Assembly: GCF_014649755.1 (NCBI RefSeq)
Contig: NZ_BMTQ01000016.1
Span: forward strand, 1-64,000
Length of the DNA: 64,000 bases
Direction of reading: 5' to 3'
Source: Streptomyces litmocidini
GTDB taxonomy: Bacteria; Actinomycetota; Actinomycetes; Streptomycetales; Streptomycetaceae
Shown piece after piece: positions 25,757 to 33,612 of the stretch. A program made the position numbers and the translations under genes. Positions within the stretch are counted from its first letter, which is position 1; the number at the start of each line of letters is the position of its first letter. The notes beneath the pieces are model-generated. The model searched no databases. It was not told the origin of the DNA and worked only from the letters and a program-made list of their open reading frames with translations.

Positions 25757-26236
25757 TTGCGCCGCGCCGTCTGTCCGGGGTCATTCGACCCCATCACCAA
25801 CGGACACCTCGACATCATCGCCCGCGCCTCCAAGCTGTACGACGTCGTACACGTGGCCGTGATGATCAACCAGTCGAAGAAGGGCCTCTTCACGGTCGAC
25901 GAGCGGATAGAGCTGATCCGCGAGGTCACCGCCGACTTCGGCAACGTCGAGGTGGAGTCCTTCCACGGCCTCCTCGTCGACTTCTGCAAGCAGCGCGACA
26001 TCCCCGCGATCGTCAAGGGGCTGCGCGCGGTCAGCGACTTCGACTACGAGCTGCAGATGGCCCAGATGAACATCGGCCTCTCGGGCGTGGAGACCCTGTT
26101 CGTCCCCACCAACCCGACGTACAGCTTCCTCTCCTCCTCGCTGGTCAAGGAAGTGGCCGCCTGGGGCGGGGACGTCTCCCACCTGGTCCCGCCGACGGTC
26201 CTCCCGAAGCTGACCGAGCGGCTCGCGCGGAAGTGA
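25757..26236 (+). CDS. coaD: Phosphopantetheine adenylyltransferase
   Basis: This 159-residue enzyme transfers AMP to 4'-phosphopantetheine in coenzyme A synthesis. The nucleotidyl-transfer motif GSFDPITNGH lies at residues 8-17, and the C-terminal PTYSFLSSSLVKEVA is typical. I chose the TTG at 25757 because GAGGGA lies 6 nt upstream and the length then matches the family; an in-frame ATG at 25727, overlapping the rsmD stop, would add ten residues. Confidence 0.95.
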   Translation: MRRAVCPGSFDPITNGHLDIIARASKLYDVVHVAVMINQSKKGLFTVDERIELIREVTADFGNVEVESFHGLLVDFCKQRDIPAIVKGLRAVSDFDYELQMAQMNIGLSGVETLFVPTNPTYSFLSSSLVKEVAAWGGDVSHLVPPTVLPKLTERLARK

Positions 26237-26346
26237 CGCGCGGCCACCGCCGCTGACGCTCCGTCACCTGGTGTCGGGCGGGCGCCGACTGCCCTTACAG
26301 TCGTCCCGTCCGTCTCCATCCAGCTGTAGAGAGTGGCGAGCACCAG

Positions 26347-27378
26347 GTGGACGTGCAGAAGAAGCTCGACGAGATCGTCGCGACCGTGCAGGGCGCCCGC
26401 TCCATGCCCATGTCGGCATCCTGCGTGGTCAACCGCGCCGAGCTGCTCGCCTTGCTCGAAGAGGTGCGCCAGGCGCTGCCCGGCTCCCTGGCCCAGGCCC
26501 AGGAGCTGATCGGCGGCCGCGAGCAGATGGTCGAGCAGGCCCGCCAGGAGGCCGAGCGGATCATCGAGGCCGCCCACGCCGAGCGGGGCTCGATCGTCTC
26601 CGACACCCAGGTCGCCCGCGAGTCCCAGGAGGAGGCCGACCGGATCCTCGCCGAGGCCCGCCGCGAGGCCGAGGAGGTGCGGGCCGAGGCCGACGACTAC
26701 GTGGACTCCAAGCTCGCCAACTTCGAGGTCGTCCTCAACAAGACCATCGGCTCCGTCGACCGCGGGCGCGAGAAGCTCCTCGGCCGCGGCCCGGGCCTCG
26801 ACCGGGACGGCTACGCCGACGCGGACGCCCCCGAGTACAGCGCCGACCCCCAGACCCTCATCCAGCGGGCCGACGAGTACGTGGACGCGAAGCTGGGCGC
26901 CTTCGAGGCCGTCCTCGCCAAGACCCTGGAGGCCGTCGGCCGGGGCCGGCAGAAGCTGCACGGCCGGATCGCCACGGATGCCCTCGGCGAGCACATGGCC
27001 GCGCAGGACGGCCTCGGCGGGACGGTCCACACCAGCGACGCGGACTACCTCGCCGGGCTGGCCGAGCTCTCCGACCCCGAGCCGGCGCAGGCCCCGCAGA
27101 TCCCCGCGCAGCAGCCCGACCCGTACGGCTACCCGCAGCAGCCCGGGCAGGACCCGGCCTACGCGTACCAGCAGCAGACGGACGCGTACGGCTACCCGCA
27201 GCAGGACCCCTACGCGTACCAGGGGCAGTACGGCTACGAACAGCCGCAGTACGACCCCCGGGGCCAGGCCCACGCCCAGCCCCACCAGCCGCAGCAGGCC
27301 GCCGCGCTCGACGAGACCAGCTTCTTCGACACGAGCATGATCGACCTGGAGCAGCTGCGCCGGTACGAACAGGGGTAG
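26347..27378 (+). CDS. DivIVA-like coiled-coil protein with internal duplication
   Basis: This 343-residue cytosolic protein has a long Ala/Glu/Arg-rich coiled coil (about residues 30-130), as in DivIVA-like or ATP synthase b-like proteins. A segment starting ADDYVDSKLANFEVVL (about 117) and one starting ADEYVDAKLGAFEAVL (about 177) are clear copies, each ending in a GR-rich piece (RGREKLLGR and RGRQKLHGR). The C-terminal 100 residues are Gln/Tyr/Pro-rich with GYPQQ repeats. The function is unknown; its place between coaD and the DUF177-rpmF pair is conserved as I recall. GTG start at 26347. Confidence 0.85.
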   Translation: MDVQKKLDEIVATVQGARSMPMSASCVVNRAELLALLEEVRQALPGSLAQAQELIGGREQMVEQARQEAERIIEAAHAERGSIVSDTQVARESQEEADRILAEARREAEEVRAEADDYVDSKLANFEVVLNKTIGSVDRGREKLLGRGPGLDRDGYADADAPEYSADPQTLIQRADEYVDAKLGAFEAVLAKTLEAVGRGRQKLHGRIATDALGEHMAAQDGLGGTVHTSDADYLAGLAELSDPEPAQAPQIPAQQPDPYGYPQQPGQDPAYAYQQQTDAYGYPQQDPYAYQGQYGYEQPQYDPRGQAHAQPHQPQQAAALDETSFFDTSMIDLEQLRRYEQG

Positions 27379-27444
27379 TGAGCGACGGGAGCCCGGATTG
27401 GGCCCTGGGCGAAGCGTCCAGTATCCTGGCTGTTCGGTCGCGCT

Positions 27445-28173
27445 ATGTCCGCGATCCACGCTGCCCACGTCCGGCAGCCTCCTCCCACGCCGCAGAACGA
27501 TCCGAAAGCAGGAAGAGCCCTGAGCACGCGCCTCGACCACCGCAACCCCCTCGTGTTCGACACGCACGAGCTGGGGCGGCGTCCTGGCGCCCTGCAGCGG
27601 CTCTCGCGTTCGGTCGAGGCCCCCGCGAACCTCGGCGTCGAAGGAGTGATCGGAGTGCCCGAGGGCTCTCCGGTGGAAATCGATCTCCGTCTTGAGTCGG
27701 TCATGGAAGGGGTGCTTGTCACAGGCACCGCCCGTGCATCGGCCGAGGGGGAGTGCGTAAGGTGTCTGGAGCCCGTCGAGCTGGAGCTCGACGTGGACTT
27801 CCAGGAGATGTTCTCGTACCCCGACTCCGACGACCGGGGCCGCTCCAGGGCGGCCGCGGACGACGAAGCCGAGGACGACGAGGACATGATCCCCCTCGAG
27901 GACGGCATGTTCGACCTCGAACCCGTGCTGCGTGATGCGGTGGTGCTCGCACTGCCGATGCAGCCGGTGTGCCGGGAGGACTGTGCGGGTCTGTGTTCCG
28001 AGTGCGGAACCAACCTGAACGAGAACCCGGACCACCACCATGAAGCCGTCGACATCCGTTGGGCGGCACTGCAGGGACTCGCCGGTTCGCTGGGAACCGA
28101 TGAGAAGGACAACATGAGCGGCAAAGCCTCTGACGGGGACGTCCGAAGCGCCGCCGAGAAGCAGGAGAAGTAG
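27445..28173 (+). CDS. DUF177/YceD family protein
   Basis: This protein of up to 242 residues belongs to the YceD/DUF177 family, almost always encoded next to rpmF and linked in plants and bacteria to 23S rRNA accumulation or 50S assembly. Family features are RNPLVFDTHELGRRPG, GECVRCLEPVELELDVDFQE and the C-terminal Cys-containing CREDCAGLCSECGTNLNENP. A TATCCT about 20 nt before the ATG at 27445 looks like a -10 box, so the leader may be very short. The conserved part starts near position 27525, so the true start could be further downstream. It precedes rpmF by 2 nt. Confidence 0.88.
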   Translation: MSAIHAAHVRQPPPTPQNDPKAGRALSTRLDHRNPLVFDTHELGRRPGALQRLSRSVEAPANLGVEGVIGVPEGSPVEIDLRLESVMEGVLVTGTARASAEGECVRCLEPVELELDVDFQEMFSYPDSDDRGRSRAAADDEAEDDEDMIPLEDGMFDLEPVLRDAVVLALPMQPVCREDCAGLCSECGTNLNENPDHHHEAVDIRWAALQGLAGSLGTDEKDNMSGKASDGDVRSAAEKQEK

Positions 28174-28175
28174 CC

Positions 28176-28349
28176 GTGGCTGTTCCGAAGCGGAAGATGT
28201 CGCGCAGCAACACGCGCCACCGCCGGTCGCAGTGGAAGGCTGCGGTCCCCACCCTGGTTTCGTGTGAGCGTTGCCAGGAGCCGAAGCTGCAGCACATCGC
28301 GTGCCCGAGCTGCGGCACCTACAACAAGCGCCAGGTCCTCTCGGTCTGA
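28176..28349 (+). CDS. rpmF: Ribosomal protein L32
   Basis: This 57-residue 50S protein begins MAVPKRKMSRSNTRHRRSQW, the usual basic N terminus, and has a C-terminal zinc ribbon (CERCQEPKLQHIACPSCG). The GTG start is 2 nt after the DUF177 stop, with AGGAG just before. rnc follows 19 nt later. Confidence 0.97.
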   Translation: MAVPKRKMSRSNTRHRRSQWKAAVPTLVSCERCQEPKLQHIACPSCGTYNKRQVLSV

Positions 28350-28368
28350 GTGGCTGGTGAGAGGCACG

Positions 28369-29163
28369 ATGTCTGAGAGCATCAGCGCAGCCTCGTCCCA
28401 CACGCTTCTGGAAGGGCGGCTCGGGTATCAGCTCGAGTCCGCCCTTCTGGTGCGTGCGCTGACCCACCGCTCGTACGCGTACGAGAACGGCGGCCTGCCC
28501 ACCAACGAGCGCCTCGAGTTCCTCGGGGACTCCGTGCTCGGCCTGGTGGTCACGGACACGCTGTACCGCACCCACCCCGACCTGCCGGAAGGCCAACTGG
28601 CCAAACTGCGGGCCGCGGTGGTCAACTCGCGTGCGCTGGCGGAGGTCGGGCGCGGCCTCGAACTCGGCTCCTTCATCCGGCTCGGCCGGGGCGAAGAGGG
28701 CACGGGCGGCCGGGACAAGGCGTCCATCCTCGCCGACACCCTCGAAGCGGTGATCGGCGCGGTCTATCTCGACCAGGGTCTCGACGCGGCGTCCGAGCTG
28801 GTGCACCGGCTCTTCGACCCGCTGATCGAGAAGTCCTCGAACCTCGGTGCCGGCCTGGACTGGAAGACCAGTCTCCAGGAGCTCACCGCGGCCGAGGGCC
28901 TGGGCGTTCCGGAGTACCTCGTCTCCGAGGAGGGCCCGGACCACGAGAAGACCTTCACCGCTGCCGCCCGCGTCGGTGGTGTCTCGTACGGCACCGGCAC
29001 CGGCCGCAGCAAGAAGGAAGCGGAACAGCAGGCGGCGGAGTCCGCGTGGCGCGCGATCCGCGCGGCCGCGGACGAGCGCGTGGCCGCGGCGAAGGCCGCG
29101 GCGGACGCCGGCACGGCCGGCGAGCAGGACCGGAAGGACAGGGCCACCCCGGCCACCGCCTGA
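28369..29163 (+). CDS. rnc: Ribonuclease III
   Basis: This 264-residue double-strand-specific endonuclease processes rRNA precursors and structured messages. The catalytic signature NERLEFLGDSV is at about residues 45-55 and the second metal-binding segment DTLEAVIGAVY near 123. A double-stranded-RNA-binding domain spans about 170-245 (ending RSKKEAEQQAAESAW), followed by an Ala-rich tail. In S. coelicolor this gene is absB and affects antibiotic production. It is the last gene of the DUF177-rpmF-rnc operon, closed by a GC-rich hairpin. Confidence 0.97.
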   Translation: MSESISAASSHTLLEGRLGYQLESALLVRALTHRSYAYENGGLPTNERLEFLGDSVLGLVVTDTLYRTHPDLPEGQLAKLRAAVVNSRALAEVGRGLELGSFIRLGRGEEGTGGRDKASILADTLEAVIGAVYLDQGLDAASELVHRLFDPLIEKSSNLGAGLDWKTSLQELTAAEGLGVPEYLVSEEGPDHEKTFTAAARVGGVSYGTGTGRSKKEAEQQAAESAWRAIRAAADERVAAAKAAADAGTAGEQDRKDRATPATA

Positions 29164-29195
29164 CCGCGCCCCGCGCACTCCTTCGGCAGCGTTTC

Positions 29196-29222
29196 CCGCC
29201 CGCCCCCGCCAGGGGCGGGCGG
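29196..29222 (+). terminator. Hairpin after rnc
   Basis: An 11-bp GC-only stem (CCGCCCGCCCC at 29196-29206 with GGGGCGGGCGG at 29212-29222) lies between rnc and mutM. It lacks a T-tract, as many Streptomyces terminators do. Confidence 0.65.
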
Positions 29223-29289
29223 AGCCGTTTCCGGGGGCCCCGGGCGGTAGGCTGGCCGGACCACCCCGTACCCCTTTCGGAGGAGTCCC

Positions 29290-30150
29290 GTGCCCGAGCT
29301 GCCCGAGGTCGAGGTCGTACGGCGCGGTCTGGAGCGCTGGGTCGCCGGACGGACCGTGACCGAGGTCGAGGTGCTGCACCCCAGGGCCGTACGGCGCCAT
29401 CCGGCGGGCGGCGAGGACTTCGCGGCCCGGCTGAAGGGGCGGCGTTTCGAGGGGGCGCGGCGGCGGGGGAAGTACCTCTGGCTGCCGCTGGCGGAGACCG
29501 GGACCTCCGTCCTGGGGCACCTCGGCATGAGCGGTCAGCTCCTCGTGCAGCCGGAGGACGCCCCGGACGAGAAGCACCTGCGCATCCGGGTCCGCTTCGA
29601 CGACTCCCTCGGCACCGAGCTGCGCTTCGTCGACCAGCGCACCTTCGGCGGCCTCTCGCTCCACGACCAGACCCCCGACGGGCTCCCGGACGTCATCGCG
29701 CACATCGCCCGCGACCCGCTGGACCCGGCCTTCGACGACGCCGCCTTCCAGGGCGCGCTGCGACTGCGCCGTACGACGATCAAGCGGGCCCTGCTCGACC
29801 AGTCGCTGATCAGCGGCGTCGGGAACATCTACGCGGACGAGGCGCTCTGGCGGTCGAGGCTGCACTACGACCGGCCGACCGCCACCCTGACCCGGCCGCG
29901 CTCGGCCGAACTCCTCGGGCACGTCAGGGACGTGATGAACGCGGCGCTCGACGCCGGCGGCACCAGCTTCGACAGCCTGTACGTGAACGTCAACGGCGAG
30001 TCCGGGTACTTCGACCGCTCGCTGGACGCCTACGGGCGCGAGGACGAGCCCTGCCGCCGCTGCGGCACGCCGATGCGGCGGCGCGCCTGGATGAACCGGT
30101 CCAGCTACTTCTGCCCGCGCTGCCAGCGCCCGCCGCGCGTCACCGTCTGA
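29290..30150 (+). CDS. mutM: Formamidopyrimidine-DNA glycosylase
   Basis: This 286-residue base-excision repair enzyme removes oxidised purines such as 8-oxoguanine. It starts with MPELPEVEVVRRGLE, whose Pro2 is the catalytic nucleophile and Glu3 the partner. The helix-two-turn-helix (SLISGVGNIYADEALW) is near residue 176, and the C-terminal zinc finger has Cys pairs CRRCG and CPRC. The GTG start has GGAGGAG upstream. It converges on the HxlR gene with a 4-nt gap. Confidence 0.96.
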   Translation: MPELPEVEVVRRGLERWVAGRTVTEVEVLHPRAVRRHPAGGEDFAARLKGRRFEGARRRGKYLWLPLAETGTSVLGHLGMSGQLLVQPEDAPDEKHLRIRVRFDDSLGTELRFVDQRTFGGLSLHDQTPDGLPDVIAHIARDPLDPAFDDAAFQGALRLRRTTIKRALLDQSLISGVGNIYADEALWRSRLHYDRPTATLTRPRSAELLGHVRDVMNAALDAGGTSFDSLYVNVNGESGYFDRSLDAYGREDEPCRRCGTPMRRRAWMNRSSYFCPRCQRPPRVTV

Positions 30151-30154
30151 TCCG

Positions 30155-30553
30155 TCAGGCGGTGACGGTCCCGGCGACGGTCCCGGCGCGCTCCGCGTCG
30201 TAGTTCTCGCGGGCGGTCAGGACCTGGTCCATCCGCCCCTCCACCAGCTCGATCAGGCCGATCAGCCGCTCCGCGACCTCGCGGCCGAGCGGGGTGAGCC
30301 GGTAGTCGACCCGCGGCGGGTTCGTGGGCTGGGCCTCGCGGTGGACGAGGCCGTCGCGCTCCAGGGCGTGCAGGGTCTGCGACAGCATCTTCTCGCTCAC
30401 GCCGTCGACCCGGCGCCGCAGCTCGTTGAAACGGAACGTCCCTTCGTGCAGGGCGCCCAGGGTCAGGCTGCCCCAGCGGCCCGTCACGTGCTCCAGCGTG
30501 CCGCGCGAGGGGCAGGCGCGCGCGAACACGTCGTAGGCGAGGTCGTCAGTCAT
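30155..30553 (-). CDS. HxlR-family transcriptional regulator
   Basis: This 132-residue winged-helix protein has the HxlR pattern: a single N-terminal Cys in ACPSRGTLEHVTGRWG, then RFNELRRRVDGVSEKMLSQTLHALERDGLV (recognition helix) and RVDYRLTPLGREVAERL. HxlR proteins often sense reactive electrophiles or redox state through that Cys and control a divergent reductase gene. Here the divergent gene is a flavodoxin-like oxidoreductase, so control of that gene is likely. Confidence 0.93.
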   Translation of the reverse strand: MTDDLAYDVFARACPSRGTLEHVTGRWGSLTLGALHEGTFRFNELRRRVDGVSEKMLSQTLHALERDGLVHREAQPTNPPRVDYRLTPLGREVAERLIGLIELVEGRMDQVLTARENYDAERAGTVAGTVTA

Positions 30554-30676
30554 GCCTCCACCGTACTCCGACACAGCGCTCACTGGCAGGAGTGCGCTAA
30601 CCAGTCGCTTGCGCTTTCCAAAAGTTAGTGCTCTACTTCTGGTCATCACCCGTACACCCCCTTCGAGGAGCCTTCC
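30554..30676. promoter_or_regulatory. Divergent HxlR/flavodoxin promoter region
   Basis: This 123-nt region contains the element TTGCGC (about 30610-30615), followed after 17 nt by TCTACT, a plausible promoter for the rightward gene. Imperfect repeats of the AGTGCGCT type around 30570-30640, with the recurring CGCT/AGTG words, are candidate HxlR sites. Confidence 0.4.
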
Positions 30677-31261
30677 GTGACCAGCCCCGTCGTCTCCATC
30701 GCCTACCACTCCGGCTACGGCCACACCGCGGTCCTGGCCGAGGCCGTCCGTGACGGCGCCGCCGACGCGGGCGCCACCGTCCACCTGATCAAGGTCGACG
30801 AGATCACCGACGCCGAGTGGGAACTGCTCGACGCCTCCGACGCGATCGTCTTCGGCTCCCCGACCTACATGGGCACCGCCTCCGGCGCCTTCCACCAGTT
30901 CGCCGAGGCCACCTCGAAGCGCTGGTTCACCGACGCCTGGCTGGACAAGCTCGCCGCCGGCTTCACCAACTCCGGCTCCAAGAGCGGCGACAAGCTGCAC
31001 ACCCTGCAGTTCTTCCAGACCCTCGCCGGCCAGCACGGCATGACCTGGGTCAACCTCGGCCTGAAGCCCGGCTGGAACACCAGCGAGGCCTCCGAGAACG
31101 ACCTCAACCGCCTCGGCTTCTTCGCCGGCGCCGGTGCCCAGACCCACAACGACCTCGGCCCGGAGGGCGTCCACAAGGCCGACGTCGCCACCGCCGAACA
31201 CCTCGGCCGCCGCGTGGCCCGGACCGCCCGCACCTTCGCGGCCGGCAAGGCCGCCGTCTGA
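30677..31261 (+). CDS. Flavodoxin-like NAD(P)H:quinone oxidoreductase (WrbA-type)
   Basis: This 194-residue flavoprotein has a flavodoxin fold. The phosphate-binding loop of the FMN site is YHSGYGHTAVLAEAV near residue 9, and GSPTYMGTASGAFHQF near residue 58 contacts the isoalloxazine ring. Length and pattern fit the WrbA/NQO group that reduces quinones by two electrons. It is divergent from the HxlR regulator and is probably induced by electrophiles or oxidants. The GTG start has GAGGAG upstream. A 54-bp perfect palindrome follows. Confidence 0.93.
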   Translation: MTSPVVSIAYHSGYGHTAVLAEAVRDGAADAGATVHLIKVDEITDAEWELLDASDAIVFGSPTYMGTASGAFHQFAEATSKRWFTDAWLDKLAAGFTNSGSKSGDKLHTLQFFQTLAGQHGMTWVNLGLKPGWNTSEASENDLNRLGFFAGAGAQTHNDLGPEGVHKADVATAEHLGRRVARTARTFAAGKAAV

Positions 31262-31272
31262 CGCTCCCGCGC

Positions 31273-31326
31273 CCGCATGGGGAAGGGCCCCGACACCACG
31301 TGGTGTCGGGGCCCTTCCCCATGCGG
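31273..31326. terminator. 54-bp perfect palindrome between convergent genes
   Basis: Positions 31273-31299 are the exact reverse complement of 31300-31326, a 27-bp stem with no spacer; the centre reads CACCACGTGGTG. It lies 11 nt after the oxidoreductase stop and 8 nt from the stop of the convergent CAP-domain gene, so it most likely ends both transcripts. Confidence 0.88.
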
Positions 31327-31334
31327 TGCCCGGC

Positions 31335-32291
31335 TCAGTACCCGAAGTCCTGGGTCCACCAGGGGCCGCCGTCGCCGAAGACGACGCCCACGCCCATGGT
31401 CGTGAAGTCGCAGTTCAGGATGTTGGCGCGGTGGCCGTCGCTGTTCATCCAGGAGGCCATCACCGCCGCCGCGTCCACCTGGCCGCGGGCGATGTTCTCG
31501 CCGCCCATGCCCGAGATGCCCGCCTGCTCCGCCCGGACCCACGGGGTGTCGCCGTCCGGGTCCGTGTGGTCGAAGAAGCCGCGGGCCGCCATGTCCGCGC
31601 TGAACGCGCCGGCCAGTGCCGCGAGCCGCGCGTCCGCGCGCACCGGCGTGCAGCCCACCTTGGCGCGTTCGGTGTTGACCAGGCGGAAGACCTCGGCCTC
31701 GGCGGCCTCGCCCCGGTCGGCGGTGGAGGTGACCCGGGGCTTCTCCACCGGCGCCGCCGTGGTCGGGACCGGCCTCGGCGCGGGCGCCTTCGTCGCGGGC
31801 GCCTTCGTCGTGGGCGCGGCCGGGGTCTTCGGCGTCACCGGCTTCGGGGCGGGGGCCTTCGTCCTCGGCGGCGTCTTCGAGGGGGTCCTCGACGGCGTCG
31901 GCTTCGGGGTGGCCTTCGGGCTCGGCTTCGTGGACGGGGCCGCCGAGGGGGAGGCGGGGGCGCTGCTCCTTCCGGAGCCCGCGCCCGCCACCGCGCCGTC
32001 CGAGCCGCCGATCGGGGACCGCGTGGAGCCGCCCTGCGTCGTCAGCTCCGGGGCCTGCCGGGTCTGGACCTGGTGCTCGCTCGTACCGGCGTTGCCGACG
32101 GTGAACGTGTCCCCGCCCGGGAGCAGACCCGAGGCGACGGCGACGGCGCCGACCGCGACCGCCGCGGAGGCGCCGAGCAGGCCGGTGCGCACGGGCCGCC
32201 GACGGCGGGCGGCACCCCGGTGCGGGCGGTCCGAACCGGCCGCGTAGTCTTCTGCGGCGGGGGCGGCGCCGGAGCGACGGTGGCGTCCCAT
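31335..32291 (-). CDS. Secreted CAP (SCP/PR1) domain protein
   Basis: This 318-residue protein has a basic N terminus (MGRHRRSG), a hydrophobic segment near residues 40-60 that fits a signal anchor, and a Thr/Pro/Lys/Ala-rich linker of about 100 residues (KPTPSRTPSKTPP). The C-terminal CAP domain occupies about residues 190-318. CAP signatures are VNTERAKVGCTPV, HTDPDGDTPW, GGENIARGQ and HRANILNCDFTTMGVG, with the family His and Glu. These proteins are extracellular with unclear activity. The start at 32291 is chosen because the sequence upstream is not protein-like. Confidence 0.9.
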   Translation of the reverse strand: MGRHRRSGAAPAAEDYAAGSDRPHRGAARRRRPVRTGLLGASAAVAVGAVAVASGLLPGGDTFTVGNAGTSEHQVQTRQAPELTTQGGSTRSPIGGSDGAVAGAGSGRSSAPASPSAAPSTKPSPKATPKPTPSRTPSKTPPRTKAPAPKPVTPKTPAAPTTKAPATKAPAPRPVPTTAAPVEKPRVTSTADRGEAAEAEVFRLVNTERAKVGCTPVRADARLAALAGAFSADMAARGFFDHTDPDGDTPWVRAEQAGISGMGGENIARGQVDAAAVMASWMNSDGHRANILNCDFTTMGVGVVFGDGGPWWTQDFGY

Positions 32292-32493
32292 CTGCTCTGC
32301 CTTCCTCTTGCTGGTCTTCGCGGGCTTCGCTGCTTCTTCGCCGGGCTTTGCTGATCTTTGCTGTCGGTACCGTTCCGGGGGGACAGTCGAACGGCACACG
32401 CCCGAACGGGTGAGGTGCGTTCGGTCGGGACTGTACGCGATGGAAAGCCGGGGCGATGTGCTCATCTGGCAATCCGCCCGTTAGCGTGCAGCC

Positions 32494-32775
32494 ATGAGCG
32501 ACGACGTACGGATGACCGCCTGGGTGCGCGGCCGGGTACAGGGAGTGGGCTTCCGCTGGTTCACCAGGGCAAACGCCTTGGAGATCGGCGGCCTGGTGGG
32601 CTTCGCCCTGAACCTCGACGACGGCCGGGTGCAGGTGGTGGCCGAGGGGCCGCGTGAGAATTGCCACCGTCTGCTCGACTGGCTTCACTCCGACGACACA
32701 CCCGGACGCGTGGACGGCGTCACTGAGATCTGGGACACCCCGCGCGGCGGTTACGACGGCTTCGCCATCCGCTGA
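32494..32775 (+). CDS. acyP: Acylphosphatase
   Basis: This 93-residue enzyme hydrolyses carboxyl-phosphate bonds. It has the catalytic segment GRVQGVGFRWFTRANA (residues 11-26, catalytic Arg) and the second motif GFALNLDDGRVQVVAEG with the conserved Asn. Length is standard. It is monocistronic and divergent from the CAP-domain gene. Confidence 0.96.
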   Translation: MSDDVRMTAWVRGRVQGVGFRWFTRANALEIGGLVGFALNLDDGRVQVVAEGPRENCHRLLDWLHSDDTPGRVDGVTEIWDTPRGGYDGFAIR

Positions 32776-33000
32776 CGATCACGCTCCGACACCTCGCCCG
32801 GTGACCCAGAGCGGCACCGGGCGGACGCCCGGTAACAGGGGTGTGACCAGCGAAGCACCTGATGGTTGCCATCTGGCGCCGGTCGTGCAAGGCTGCCCCG
32901 TAAGGATGATCGCGACGCCCCCGACGCGCCGAGTTCGAAGGCCCCGCCGCCCGCTGAGCGGCCGTGGACTCCTCGGCAGCCCTTCAAACGGGGCGTGATC
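32776..33000. other. Intergenic region downstream of acyP
   Basis: No protein-like frame is visible. It holds a CGGGCG...CGCCCG inverted repeat near 32818-32831 just after acyP that may be its terminator, then sequence with a CACCTGATGG-GTTG-CCATCTGG partial hairpin near 32855-32876. This leads into the possible structured leader. Confidence 0.4.
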
Positions 33001-33164
33001 GTGTTGACCGTCAAACTTTTTGGTGAGACTCTGGAAGCCCCGCGCACCTTAGCTGTTTGGCAGTGGAACCGGCACGACAAGCAGTACTGCCGAGCACCGC
33101 GGGTGCGAATCCCTCACGACCCACACCGCTTCGGTCGGTCACTCATTGTGGAGGACCATCCATC
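33001..33164 (+). promoter_or_regulatory. Promoter-like element and candidate structured leader
   Basis: TTGACC (33004-33009) is followed after 17 nt by GACTCT, a weak promoter fit. The region can also fold as a closed domain: GTGAG (33023-33027) with CTCAC (33113-33117) as outer stem, GGCAGT (33059-33064) with ACTGCC (33086-33091), and GCACC (33094-33098) with GGTGC (33102-33106). The ribosome site GGAGG lies about 30 nt beyond. I do not recognise the class. Confidence 0.4.
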
Positions 33165-33383
33165 ATGGCAAAGGCGCTTCTCGGATACGTCGGCGGCTCC
33201 GACCCGCGACTCCTCGCCGAGATGCGACGGCTTCAGCAGCGCGTCCAGGACCTCGAATCCGAGCTGGTACGGATCCAGTCCGAGAACGACACGCTCGCCG
33301 CTGCCGCCGCTCAGCACCAGGGAGAGTCGCTGCTCAACAGCATCGACCTCGACGTATCCCAGGCAGAGCCCGCGCTCACCTGA
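33165..33383 (+). CDS. Small coiled-coil protein
   Basis: This 72-residue protein begins MAKALLGYVGGSDPRLLAEM and is mostly a heptad-patterned helix (RRLQQRVQDLESELVRIQSE) that should form a coiled coil, ending in an acidic tail. The ATG is preceded by GGAGG at 10 nt. It lies just upstream of smc, separated by a terminator-like hairpin. No function is known to me; such proteins are conserved in Streptomyces. Confidence 0.88.
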   Translation: MAKALLGYVGGSDPRLLAEMRRLQQRVQDLESELVRIQSENDTLAAAAAQHQGESLLNSIDLDVSQAEPALT

Positions 33384-33486
33384 CAACCCAGCCCCGCAGG
33401 GGCCAGGCGGAAAGCGTTCTCGTCGGCGCAGCCGGACACCTCGCTGGTCGTGCGGAACGACCCACGTGCACGACCGCTGGATACGC

Positions 33487-33508
33487 AAGGGACGCTTCGG
33501 CGTCCCTT
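33487..33508 (+). terminator. Terminator before smc
   Basis: AAGGGACGC (33487-33495) pairs with GCGTCCCTT (33500-33508) across a TTCG tetraloop, followed by a C/T-rich tract (CTTCCTTT). It ends the small coiled-coil gene transcript. Confidence 0.88.
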
Positions 33509-33612
33509 CTTCCTTTCACCCGCCGTTTCCCCCGCGTCCCACCCCTCCTCATCCGAGGATCTGCCCCACGTCATCACGGGTGAAACGCACGGGCCCCGGT
33601 AGAGTCGCATGA

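Noticed and set aside
26044..29922. A 1290-codon leftward frame across coaD to mutM
   Set aside because: Same reason; all genes on the opposite strand are well supported.
33023..33117. Cobalamin riboswitch or tRNA-like element
   Set aside because: GGTGCGAATCCC looks similar, but the B12 box and a full cloverleaf are missing, so only an unclassified leader is proposed.
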